A stretch of 64,000 nt of DNA from DAIOEK01 sp963721445 (lineage in GTDB: Bacteria > Chloroflexota > Anaerolineae > Anaerolineales > Anaerolineaceae), in the NCBI GenBank assembly GCA_963721445.1, contig CAVRIZ010000005.1, positions 1,960,442-2,024,441 on the forward strand. Direction: 5' to 3'. Of the stretch, positions 18,523 to 27,166 are shown one piece after another; position 1 is the first letter of the stretch, and each line of letters opens with the position of its first letter. The translations under genes and the position numbers were made by a program. The notes under the pieces are model-generated. The model ran no database searches and was not told the DNA's origin. It saw only the letters and a list, made by a program, of their open reading frames with translations.

Positions 18523-20087
18523 ATGAGTAATCAACCACAGAATACCGTTGATGTTGCTCCATTGTTTAAGATGACTGGTATATGCAAGCAATTTCCGGGC
18601 GTTCTTGCCAATGACCATATCGACTTGAATATTTATTCCTCAGAAATTCACGCATTACTAGGTGAGAATGGCGCCGGCAAGAGCACCTTGATGAAGATCC
18701 TGTATGGTTTTTATCGGTCCGACGAGGGTCAAATCTTTAATGCCGGTAAAGAAGTGCAGATCCACTCGCCATTCGATGCAAGGTCACTCAATATGGGGAT
18801 GGTCTTTCAAGTCTTAAATCTCATCCCAGCCATGTCTGTGCTTGAAAACATTGCTTTGTTCTTAAAAGATCTGCCATCGATTTACAATCCTGTAAAGATC
18901 AGAGAGAGAATCCTAAATTTCTCAAAACAATATGGTCTCGAGGTTGATCCTGACTCCCAGGTTTCTCAACTATCTATTGGAGAACAACAAAAAGTAGAAA
19001 TACTTAAGCTACTCCTGTCAGACTCCAGACTGCTCATACTCGATGAACCAACCCGGGTACTTGCACCGCATGAAGTGCAAGCCCTGTTCAGTGTCCTTGA
19101 TTCCTTACGCAAGGACAGTTACGCCATCATTCTAATCACCCATAAACTCAAGGAAGTGCTCCAATGTGCAGATCGGATCACCGTTCTGCGTCAGGGTAAA
19201 GTGACAGGGAGCTATCCTCGGAATGAGGTGGATGAGAAGAAGCTGATTCAATTAATGTTTGAAAAAGAGATTATCACTCCTTCGGTTCGGCAACCAGCTC
19301 AAGAACGAGACTGATCGCCAACCTGTGGTTGTACTCGAACTCGGTTTGCACCAAAGGAATCGGGGCAGCCACCAGCTTAAAAAAGATCAGTCTGGTGATT
19401 AATCCCGGGGAAATTGTTGGTGTGGCAGGTGTATCGGGTAATGGGCAGAAGGAATTGGGGGATGTGGTTTTAGGGATGGAAAGAATCACGAGTGGAATAA
19501 AGCAGATGTTCCAAGCGGATTTCACATCCCGACCCATACAGGAGATCAGAGAACACGGGGTCGGTTTTATCCCTGAAAACCCACTGACCATGGCTACTGT
19601 ACCTTTTATGACCGTTGTGGAGAATATGGCGCTGACTAATATGAATCGCTTCAGCAGGTCAGGCGGGTTGAAGATCGATTGGAATAAAGTGCAGGAAGAC
19701 CTGCGATCAGCGCTCCAACGATTCGGGTTTAGTTTTTCGCCATACACCCTGGCTAAGTCTTTATCCGGTGGGAACCTGCAACGTTTGATCATCGCCAGAG
19801 AAATGGCATATGACCCCAAGTTGATCATTGCTTCCTATCTGACAAGTGGACTGGATGTCCAGAGTGCCATAGTTGCACGGGAAGCCCTGCTACAGGCTCG
19901 AAATCAAGGCGCTGGAGTTCTATTGATCTCAGAAGACTTGGAAGAACTCAGTTCGCTCAGCGATCGATTAATTGTGTTGTATGAAGGGCGAATTGTCGGT
20001 GAATTTACACCAGAGAATATGGATCTAATGGAAATTGGGTATCTCATGACCGGGTCAAAGGTAGATTATGGCACTCACGTTCAATAA
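18523..20087 (+). CDS. Second nucleoside ABC transporter ATPase, two ABC domains (two frameshifts)
   Basis: About 520 residues after removing two extra bases between the two ABC halves (near 19290-19300 and 19335-19345). The middle frame reads RQPVVVLELGLH and the last joins TSLKKISLVINPGEIVG. Domain 1: Walker A GENGAGKSTLMKIL, signature LSIGEQQKVEI, Walker B LLILDEPTRVL. Domain 2: degenerate Walker A GVSGNGQKEL, signature LSGGNLQRLIIAREM, then SYLTSGLDVQSA in place of the more usual QPTRGLD. It would energise the permeases encoded next. The start is ATG 18523; a TTG 30 bases upstream is less likely. It overlaps the next gene by 20 bases. Confidence 0.87.
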
Positions 20088-21129
20088 AACCTCTTCCTTC
20101 CTAACAGCAACCAAAAGCACACTCCAAACGTTGACACGCTATTTGCTCATTTTTCTGGTCGCGTTTTTCTTATTCGGTATTATTTTGGTCATTGCTGGTA
20201 AAAACCCAATTGAAGCGATCAGCGATACCCTCGCCTATACTCTTGGAACGACTTCCGGTTTCTCTGAAGTAATTGTCAAGATGATCCCATTAATTCTCAC
20301 TTCGGTAGCCGTTGCCTTGCCTTCCAGAGTCGGCTTGATCAATGTAGGCGCAGAGGGTCAACTCTATATGGGCGCCTTGTTCGCCACTGGTATCGCCCTG
20401 AAATTCCCTGAACTTTCCATTTGGGGATTACTGCCATTCATGATGGTCGCCGGCGCATTGGGGGGTGCACTATGGGCATTCATCCCTGTCTACCTTCGGG
20501 CAAAGGGGCTGGTGAATGAAACCATCACAACCTTGTTGATGAACTATGTTGCACCGATCATTGTCTCATTACTGGTCTATGGTCCCTGGCGAACCAAAGC
20601 CAACGCCATGTATCCCCAGACCGATGATTTCTCGCTCGCGGCGCGGCTTCCAACTTTGTTCGATACGCGTATCCATCTCGGGCTGATCCTTGCCCTGATC
20701 GTCCTCATTGCATATTGGTATGTGATGAAATATTCGCGCTGGGGGTTGGAGATGCGAGCGATCGGGGGGAATCCTCAGGCTGCCAGGCGGAATGGCATCC
20801 CCTGGGCACTGTACCTCGTCGTAGTAATGTGTATCGGCGGAGCCATTGCCGGTCTGGCAGGTATGTCTGAGATATCCGGCATCCATGGAAGGTTGCGACC
20901 GAATTTCAGCTCCGGCTTTGGATTCATGGGATTTTTGATCAGTTGGCTATCTTTCGGTAACCCGGTTGGCATATTCTTTATGTCATTTGTTGTTTCGATC
21001 ATTACAACAGGAGGAGATATCCTGCAAATCAAGCAGGGTTTGCCCTATGCTGTGGTAAATATTTTGCTGGCAATTACCCTCTTTGTTGTTCTCGCCAAAC
21101 CAACCTTGAGTAAAGGGAAGACAAAATGA
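20068..21129 (+). CDS. Second nucleoside ABC transporter permease A
   Basis: 353 residues, BPD_transp_2 family. Motifs: GLINVGAEGQLYMGAL, LVNETITTLLMNYVAP, GLEMRAIGGNPQAARRNGI (coupling loop) and GIHGRLRPNFSSGFGF. About ten membrane segments. It is homologous to the permease at 5523 but clearly diverged, so the two islands are paralogous rather than a recent duplication. Four-base overlap with the next permease. Confidence 0.9.
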   Translation: MALTFNKTSSFLTATKSTLQTLTRYLLIFLVAFFLFGIILVIAGKNPIEAISDTLAYTLGTTSGFSEVIVKMIPLILTSVAVALPSRVGLINVGAEGQLYMGALFATGIALKFPELSIWGLLPFMMVAGALGGALWAFIPVYLRAKGLVNETITTLLMNYVAPIIVSLLVYGPWRTKANAMYPQTDDFSLAARLPTLFDTRIHLGLILALIVLIAYWYVMKYSRWGLEMRAIGGNPQAARRNGIPWALYLVVVMCIGGAIAGLAGMSEISGIHGRLRPNFSSGFGFMGFLISWLSFGNPVGIFFMSFVVSIITTGGDILQIKQGLPYAVVNILLAITLFVVLAKPTLSKGKTK

Positions 21130-22043
21130 ACTTTTTGCCACTCGTTGGGTTACTCTCCAGCGCCATCTTTACCGGCACTTCGCTTTTATACGTTACTCTG
21201 GGTGAGGTCATCAGCGAAAGAGCCGGTATTGTAAACCTGGGGCTCGAGGGTGTCATGCTGATCAGCGCTTCCGTTGGTTTCGCGGTAGGATCTGTAACCG
21301 GTAATCCGTATCTCGGAATATTGGCTTCCACCCTCGCGGGCGGTCTGGTAAATCTGTTATTTGGATATATGGTCGTTTCCCGTAAAGCGAATCAATTAGC
21401 CAGCGGACTCGCCACCATGTTCTTCGGTTTCGGTCTCAGTGCCCTCATCGGAAAGCCATACGTGGGAGGTCGGATCAACAGCCTGCCCCGCATTCCCATT
21501 CCTGGAATTTCCAACCTTTCGCCACAGCTTACCTCTCAGCTTCAATTCGATTTATTAGTCTACCTTGTTATCCCGGTGGCAATCGCGGTATGGTTCCTCT
21601 TATTCAGAACAAGGTGGGGATTAGGCTTGCGGGCAATCGGTGAGAATACGGATACCGCCTTTGCTGCCGGTAGAAATCCAAATGCAATGCGCTTTCAGGC
21701 ATTATTCTTGAGCGGAATGTTAGCCGGGTTAGGCGCTGCTCATCTTTGCATCGCGTATGCCCGCACCTGGAAAGAATTTATGACTGCCGGGAGAGGATTT
21801 ATTGCTGTCGCATTGGTCATATTCTCCAAATGGCATCCCATCAGGGCTATCGCAGGCGCATTTCTATTCAGCGCGGCAGTTGCATTTCAATTACTGTTGC
21901 AATCCACAGGGATCAATGTTTCTCCTTTCTTATTGGATATGATCCCTTACGTGTTGACGATAGTCGTTCTCATCATCTGGGGTGGTACAAGAAAACAATC
22001 GGCTCCGGCGGGTTTAGGCCGGGTATATTACGGTTCTGAATAA
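21126..22043 (+). CDS. Second nucleoside ABC transporter permease B
   Basis: 305 residues with the family motifs GEVISERAGIVNLGLEGVM, GLGLRAIGENTDTAFAAG and TAGRGFIAVALVIFSKW. It is the partner of permease A and of the receptor encoded 77 bases downstream. It ends before a short spacer that contains AAGGAGG at 22049-22055 without a following start; the receptor gene uses a later AAGGGA. Confidence 0.9.
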   Translation: MNFLPLVGLLSSAIFTGTSLLYVTLGEVISERAGIVNLGLEGVMLISASVGFAVGSVTGNPYLGILASTLAGGLVNLLFGYMVVSRKANQLASGLATMFFGFGLSALIGKPYVGGRINSLPRIPIPGISNLSPQLTSQLQFDLLVYLVIPVAIAVWFLLFRTRWGLGLRAIGENTDTAFAAGRNPNAMRFQALFLSGMLAGLGAAHLCIAYARTWKEFMTAGRGFIAVALVIFSKWHPIRAIAGAFLFSAAVAFQLLLQSTGINVSPFLLDMIPYVLTIVVLIIWGGTRKQSAPAGLGRVYYGSE

Positions 22044-22120
22044 ATTATAAGGAGGTGTCTGACACATAACCTGCCTGATCCAGTACAAAATTAATATCAT
22101 ATTCACCAAGGAAGGGAAAA

Positions 22121-23320
22121 ATGAAAAAGTCGATTTCAACCATCTTCGCAACGCTGATCGTACTTTCGATATTACTGGCAGCCTGTACTCCACCGGCTCC
22201 AGTAGCCACTGAAGCACCTGTTGTTGTTCCCACTGAAGCTCCCGTCGTGGCCACAGAAGCCCCTGTGGTAGCTACAGAAGCACCGGTCGTCGCCACTGAG
22301 GCTCCTGTTGCAGAGGGTCCCTGTTTGATCATCGGTGTGACCTACGTGGGTTCCATCACAGATGCTGGATTTAACCAGGCAATGCATGACAGCGCCATGG
22401 AAGTCCAAAAGAATATCTCCTGCGTAAAGATCATCGAGGCTGAGAATGTTCCTGAAACAGCCGATGCTGAAAAGACCATGCAGACTATGATCGATCAGGG
22501 AGCCAAACTGATCTTCCCGACCAGTTTTGGGCATCAGGAATTTGCATTCAATTTATCCAAAGCCAATCCGGACGTCGTTTTTGAGCACGTTGGCGGATAC
22601 ATGATGAGCGATAACTTCGCCAACTTCTTTGGAAAACCACCGGAGACATTCTATATCATGGGCGCCGCCGCGGGATTGGTAACCAAATCGAATAAACTCG
22701 GTTTTGTTGCTGCCTTCCCAATGGGTTGGTCGATCACCTTTATTAATGCCTTCGAACTGGGTGCTCAATCCACCAATCCGGCTGCAGAGACGATCGTGAA
22801 CTGGACCTTCAGCTGGTCCGATTCTGCTAAGGAAGCCGCTGCTACGGATGCATTGATCAACCAGGGCGTGGACGTCATCACCATGCATGTGGATGCGCCC
22901 GGAACGATCATCCAGACTGCCGAGTCTCGTGGCGTCTACTCGATTGGGTATCAATCTCTGGCTGCCCAGCAATTTGCGCCAAAATACTGGCTTTCAGGTG
23001 TAGGATTCACCCTGGGTGGAAAGATGACCTGGTTCGCCTCGTCCGTAATGGATAAAACCTGGGAACCGATCTTCTTACGCTGCGGACTGGCAGATGGGTG
23101 TATGGCAATTGCCCCATTCGGTCCAAACGTTCCCCAGAACGCTCAGGATAAGGTCAAAGAGCTTTCTGATGCTTTGAATGCGGGTACACTGGTTGTTTTC
23201 AAGGGTCCGATCGTAGATCAGAATGGTGCAGAAAAAATTGCCGAAGGGGCAACCCTTGGTGATCAGGATATGGGAAATGTAGATTGGTTTGTGAAAGGTG
23301 TTATCGGTAATCCGAAATAA
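22121..23320 (+). CDS. Second BMP family substrate-binding lipoprotein
   Basis: 399 residues. Signal peptide with lipobox (SILLAAC), then a low-complexity spacer of near-perfect seven-residue repeats (TEAPVVA, about four copies, roughly residues 30-62), then the BMP receptor domain: GSITDAGFNQAMHDSAME, IFPTSFGHQEFAFNLSK, GAAAGLVTKSNKLGFVAAF, MHVDAPGTIIQTAESRGV. The repeat is a surface tether that lifts the domain off the membrane. The receptor comes last in this operon, whereas in island I it comes first. A long hairpin lies 23 bases past the stop. Ligand probably a nucleoside or base. Confidence 0.9.
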   Translation: MKKSISTIFATLIVLSILLAACTPPAPVATEAPVVVPTEAPVVATEAPVVATEAPVVATEAPVAEGPCLIIGVTYVGSITDAGFNQAMHDSAMEVQKNISCVKIIEAENVPETADAEKTMQTMIDQGAKLIFPTSFGHQEFAFNLSKANPDVVFEHVGGYMMSDNFANFFGKPPETFYIMGAAAGLVTKSNKLGFVAAFPMGWSITFINAFELGAQSTNPAAETIVNWTFSWSDSAKEAAATDALINQGVDVITMHVDAPGTIIQTAESRGVYSIGYQSLAAQQFAPKYWLSGVGFTLGGKMTWFASSVMDKTWEPIFLRCGLADGCMAIAPFGPNVPQNAQDKVKELSDALNAGTLVVFKGPIVDQNGAEKIAEGATLGDQDMGNVDWFVKGVIGNPK

Positions 23321-23342
23321 GATATACCAAAATAAGTAGTGT

Positions 23343-23381
23343 CTTGCATCTGGGGGAAAGCTATATTCCCCCAGATGCAAG
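23343..23381 (+). terminator. Long 16-bp hairpin between receptor and allG-like genes
   Basis: CTTGCATCTGGGGGAA (23343-23358) pairs perfectly with TTCCCCCAGATGCAAG (23366-23381), loop of seven. No T-run follows, so it may act as an mRNA 3'-stabilising or processing element rather than a strict terminator. A weaker inverted repeat (GCTGCCT/AGGCAGC) follows at about 23399-23431. Confidence 0.65.
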
Positions 23382-23478
23382 AATCGTTCGAAGACAATGC
23401 TGCCTGCCTTTGATGTATTATCGAAGGCAGCCGGGATTGATATCCGAGAGGTAGAATCAACAGCAGGGAGAATGGACC

Positions 23479-24726
23479 ATGGATATTAAGCAAAAAATCG
23501 AACAGGCCAACCAGGTGGCAGTAAAAAGATTGATGGATGCCGACCCGGTGCTGGTGGATATCGCACCGGCAATCGAAGTTGTTCCCGGTATGAAAGAGAA
23601 AATGATCACCCATTCCGGACCGCCAATCTCATGGGAGAAAATGGGTGGAGCACAACGCGGCGCCATTATTGGGGAAGTCTTATTTGAAGGATGGGCAAAA
23701 AGTGTGGATGAAGCCAGTCTTCTCCTTGATAAGGGAGCGATTACCCTTGAGCCCAACCATCACCATGATTCAGTTGGGCCTATGGCTGGGACCATCTCAT
23801 CCAATTCCTGGGTGTTCGTGGTCGAAAATAAGACCTTCGGAAATAAAGCCTTCTGCCGTCAGGTGGAAGGTATGCAGCAGTTCGGAGACTACAGCGATAA
23901 GGCTTTGGATGGCTTGCGATCATGGCGAAATATATTCGCGCCGTCGCTCCGGGCAGCCTTGAAAGCAGATGGCGAATTGCCATTGAAACCGATCATCACC
24001 CAGGCTCTTCAAATGGGTGATGAGTTACATAACCGACATAGTGCTTCATCCGCCTTATTTGGTAATGCAATGGCTGTAGGGTTGGCCAAAGCCGGTCTAC
24101 CGATGGATAAACACCTTCCCACCCTGTATTTATTGAAAAATCATAACCTGATATTTTTAGGTCTGGCAATGGCAGCCGGGAAAGCGATCGCGGATCCTGC
24201 AAGAAATGTCGATTACAGTACGATGGTCACCGCCATGTGCAGGAACGGGGTTGAGTTTGGTATTCGGGTAAGCGGTTTGGGGGACGAGTGGTTCACCGCG
24301 CCCGCTCCTTTTGTAAAAGGACTTTATGTGCCAGGCTTCTCCGATGCAGATGCCGGTTTTGATATGGGAGATTCCGCGATCACTGAAACAGTCGGTTGGG
24401 GTGGATTTGTCCTTGGAGGTGCGACCGGCATCCTCAGCCTGGTCGGTGGCACCCCGGAAGAAGCACTCGGGTATACCCGCGAGATGCGTACGATCACGAT
24501 CGGGTCTCACCCGACTTACAAGATGCCCATCTTTGGATTTGAAGGTACACCTTTGGGTATCGATATCCGTAAGGTGATCCAAACGAATAGCGCCCCGATC
24601 ATTGATACGGCCATCGCACATAAAGAGCCAGGTTACCCTAAAATTGGTGCGGGACTGGTGCGTGCGCCCATCGAATGCTTCAAAAAAGCGCTGATCGCTT
24701 TTAGCCACAAATATCAGGCAACCTAG
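23479..24726 (+). CDS. allG: AllG-like DUF1116 protein (YlbE family), putative oxamate carbamoyltransferase subunit
   Basis: 415 residues, full length for DUF1116. Conserved pieces also seen in E. coli YlbE: HSGPPISWEKMGGAQRGA, EVLFEGWAKS, NHHHDSVGPMAG, MCRNGVEFGIRVSGLG, DMGDSAITETVGWGG and AHKEPGYPKIGAGLVRAP. In E. coli, FdrA, YlbE and YlbF (AllF, AllG, AllH) have been reported to act together as oxamate carbamoyltransferase in anaerobic allantoin breakdown, yielding carbamoyl phosphate. Here the gene lies between a nucleoside importer and fdrA, which supports a purine-degradation role; no AllH/DUF2877 gene is seen. The assignment to this activity is inference. Confidence 0.85.
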   Translation: MDIKQKIEQANQVAVKRLMDADPVLVDIAPAIEVVPGMKEKMITHSGPPISWEKMGGAQRGAIIGEVLFEGWAKSVDEASLLLDKGAITLEPNHHHDSVGPMAGTISSNSWVFVVENKTFGNKAFCRQVEGMQQFGDYSDKALDGLRSWRNIFAPSLRAALKADGELPLKPIITQALQMGDELHNRHSASSALFGNAMAVGLAKAGLPMDKHLPTLYLLKNHNLIFLGLAMAAGKAIADPARNVDYSTMVTAMCRNGVEFGIRVSGLGDEWFTAPAPFVKGLYVPGFSDADAGFDMGDSAITETVGWGGFVLGGATGILSLVGGTPEEALGYTREMRTITIGSHPTYKMPIFGFEGTPLGIDIRKVIQTNSAPIIDTAIAHKEPGYPKIGAGLVRAPIECFKKALIAFSHKYQAT

Positions 24727-24740
24727 GATTGAAGGAAAAT

Positions 24741-26270
24741 ATGATCACCGGAACTGCCATCCGAAAAAACCAATATTATGATTCCGTCTTTCTGATGGGA
24801 TTTAATAACCGATTATCGAAGATGGAAGGCGTGAAACAGACCGCGGTTTTGATGGGCTCGGATGCGAACAAGGAAGTTCTGACAGACCTGGGTTTTATGA
24901 ATTTGGAGATCCAATCTACCACCGCAAACGATCTGGTCGTCGGGGTGATTGCTGAATCGCAACCAGCTCTGGACAGGGTTTTGGATCACATCGACGAATG
25001 GCTGACCGAGGTAAATAGCAGTAAAGTATCTTCCGAAATTCACACATTGTTACAGGCGATCACAGCCAAACCAGAAGCAAATCTTGTCGTCATTTCCGTG
25101 CCAGGGGAGTTTGCCGCTCACGAAGCAAGGGAAAGCCTCGAAGCAGGGAAACATGTTTTCCTGTTCAGTGATAACGTCTCTGTCCAGGATGAGATATCTC
25201 TAAAGCAATTCGCCCGAGACTCATGGACTTCTTGTCATGGGACCCGATTGTGGAACCAGTCTGATTGGCGGAATCGGGATCGGTTTTGCGAATGCTGTCA
25301 GGCGGGGAGAGATCGGGGCAATTGCGGCGGCAGGAACCGGGTTGCAGGAATTCACCTGTATGGTTCACAACGCGGGGTATGGGATTTCGCATGCCATTGG
25401 GACGGGTGGACGGGATCTATCCGATGCGATTGGCGGTCTGACGACCCTGTCTGCGTTGGATGTTTTAGAAAAAGACACCTCAACCAAAGTTATTGCCATA
25501 GTATCCAAACCACCTGGCGAAAAGACTTTGGCAAAACTGGTCGAGCGGATCAAGACTTGCCAGAAGCCGGTCATCTGTTGCTTCCTCGGCATTCAACAGG
25601 CGGTCAATGAGGAGGGTAAGTATTTTCGAAGAGCGAAGACCATCGATGAAGCATTGCAATTGGCGATTCAAGCTGATGGTGGAAGAACTTCGCCTGAAAC
25701 TCACTCCTCTCGTCCGGCAAAATTGAGATCGGGAAGAAGCAGAAATATCTTCGTGGTGTATTCGCGGGAGGGACTTTTTGCTATCAGTCGCAACAGATCT
25801 TGCAAGAAGCCAGAATCCAGGTGTATTCCAATGCTCCTCTCGACAAAAAGCTGACCTTAAACCATCCTGATCAAAGCCAGCAACACACCATTGTGGACAT
25901 GGGTGATGAATTCTATATGGTTGGTCGCCCGCATCCAATGATCGATGGCAGCCAGCGTGCCCTCCGGATCCTCAAAGAAGCGAACGATCCGGAAGTAGCA
26001 GTTTTACTGATCGATTTCATACTTGGATACAACTCCTCAATGGACCCGGTAGGAGAATTGGTGGAGGCGATCCAGAATGCAAAACGTATCGTTCAAAAAA
26101 ATGGAGGTCACCTTGAAGTGGTGGCGTCTGTCTGCGGCACGGATGGCGATGTTCAAGACCGAACATTGCAAACAAAATTGTTAGTAGACTGCGGTGCGGT
26201 TGTATTTCAAAGTAATGCACTGGCTACGCAATATTGCGTCCATTATCTGAGCGAGGTGAACCATGATTGA
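24741..26270 (+). CDS. fdrA: FdrA/AllF-like acyl-CoA synthetase-fold protein (three frameshifts)
   Basis: About 508 residues after removing three extra bases (25221, 25672 and one in the CAAAA run at 25718-25721). The joined reading gives ARDHGLLVMGPDCGTSLIGG, NAGYGISHAIGTGGRDLSD, VIAIVSKPPGEKTL, LMVEELRLKLTPLV and KYLRGVFAGGTFCYQ, then DPEVAVLLIDFILGY near the end. These are the succinyl-CoA-synthetase-like CoA-binding and ligase folds of FdrA. Probable partner of the upstream AllG-like protein in a carbamoyl-transfer reaction. GGAA precedes ATG 24741. The 57-residue gene at 26263 overlaps its stop. Confidence 0.85.
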
Positions 26271-26436
26271 TCAGGTTGACCAATTATTAAATCATCCCCT
26301 GGTTGTGATCAACCTCGGATTGGAAAGCTTTGCGAAGAATCTCGAAGATCAAAAGGTGGAGGTTGTCCGGGTGGATTGGCGTCCTCCAGCTGGAGGGGAT
26401 CAGGAGATGATATCGCTGCTCGACCAGTTACTGTAG
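26263..26436 (+). CDS. 57-residue FdrA-associated small protein
   Basis: A short gene starting ATG 26263, overlapping the fdrA stop, with GCGAGGTG eight bases upstream, ending TAG 26434-26436. It encodes a soluble protein reading HPLVVINLGLESFAKNLED and VVRVDWRPPAGGDQ. The LGLESFA and VDWRPPAGGD pieces resemble small 'fdrA domain' proteins found beside fdrA in other anaerobes, as I recall them. It may be a small third subunit or a regulatory piece of the FdrA/AllG complex. The function is unknown. Confidence 0.78.
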   Translation: MIDQVDQLLNHPLVVINLGLESFAKNLEDQKVEVVRVDWRPPAGGDQEMISLLDQLL

Positions 26437-26474
26437 GTTTTTGCCTAATGATTCAAATAGTGCTAGATTGTATT

Positions 26475-27164
26475 TTACTCTTCGCTTCTTAGCCTGTACC
26501 CGACACCTAACTCAGTCAATAGATAATTAGGCTTTGAGGGATTTGCCTCGATTTTCTTCCGCAGATTGGCAATATTTACTCGTAATAATCGATCTTCGTC
26601 TTCATAGGTTACACCCCATACCTGGTGAATCAGTTGCCGGTGGGTGATTACCTTGCCTGCATTCTGCGCTAGAGTTTTCAACAGGTCAAATTCAGTCGGA
26701 GTGAGTATTACCTCTGTTGACGAAATACTTACTCTATGATGCGCCAGATCTACCACCAGGTCACCGACCTTATAAACTGGATCCCCATCGGATGTAACAA
26801 TGCGACGCATTACTACCCGGATTCGAGCTAATAATTCCCCCACCCCGAATGGTTTGGTCAGATAATCATCTGCGCCAGCATCCAATGCTTCAATCTTTGT
26901 CTGTTCCTGGTCTCGGACCGATAAGATAATAATAGGAATCCGACTCCATTCTCGGATCTGTCGGGTGACTTCAACTCCATCCAGATCAGGTAACCCCAAA
27001 TCCAGTATGATCAAGTCGGGTCGATGATCAACAGCCATAAGAAGCCCTTCTTTCGCACTCGATGCTTCAAATACGGTATTGCCATGAGCGCTTAAGGACA
27101 AACGTAAGAAACGACGAATTTCTAGCTCGTCGTCTATTACCAGTATCCTGAGGTTATCGACCAT
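26475..27164 (-). CDS. kdpE: KdpE, OmpR-family response regulator
   Basis: About 229 residues. Receiver: ILVIDDELEIRRFLRLSL, phospho-Asp in LIILDLGLPDLDG, Lys in GADDYLTKPFG. Winged-helix DNA-binding domain: LTPTEFDLLKTLAQNAGK, HRQLIHQVWG, LRVNIANLRKKIE, ending GVGYRLRSE. This is the KdpE architecture, activated by KdpD to switch on kdp under potassium limitation or osmotic stress. A GTG six bases further upstream overlaps the kdpD stop and could be the start. Last gene of the operon; its likely binding site is at 34845-34860. Confidence 0.95.
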   Translation of the reverse strand: MVDNLRILVIDDELEIRRFLRLSLSAHGNTVFEASSAKEGLLMAVDHRPDLIILDLGLPDLDGVEVTRQIREWSRIPIIILSVRDQEQTKIEALDAGADDYLTKPFGVGELLARIRVVMRRIVTSDGDPVYKVGDLVVDLAHHRVSISSTEVILTPTEFDLLKTLAQNAGKVITHRQLIHQVWGVTYEDEDRLLRVNIANLRKKIEANPSKPNYLLTELGVGYRLRSEE

Positions 27165-27166
27165 GA

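Noticed and set aside
24741..26270. Three or four separate FdrA-like genes
   Set aside because: The pieces continue one another in order and together give a full-length FdrA with its motifs. They are one gene with frame errors.
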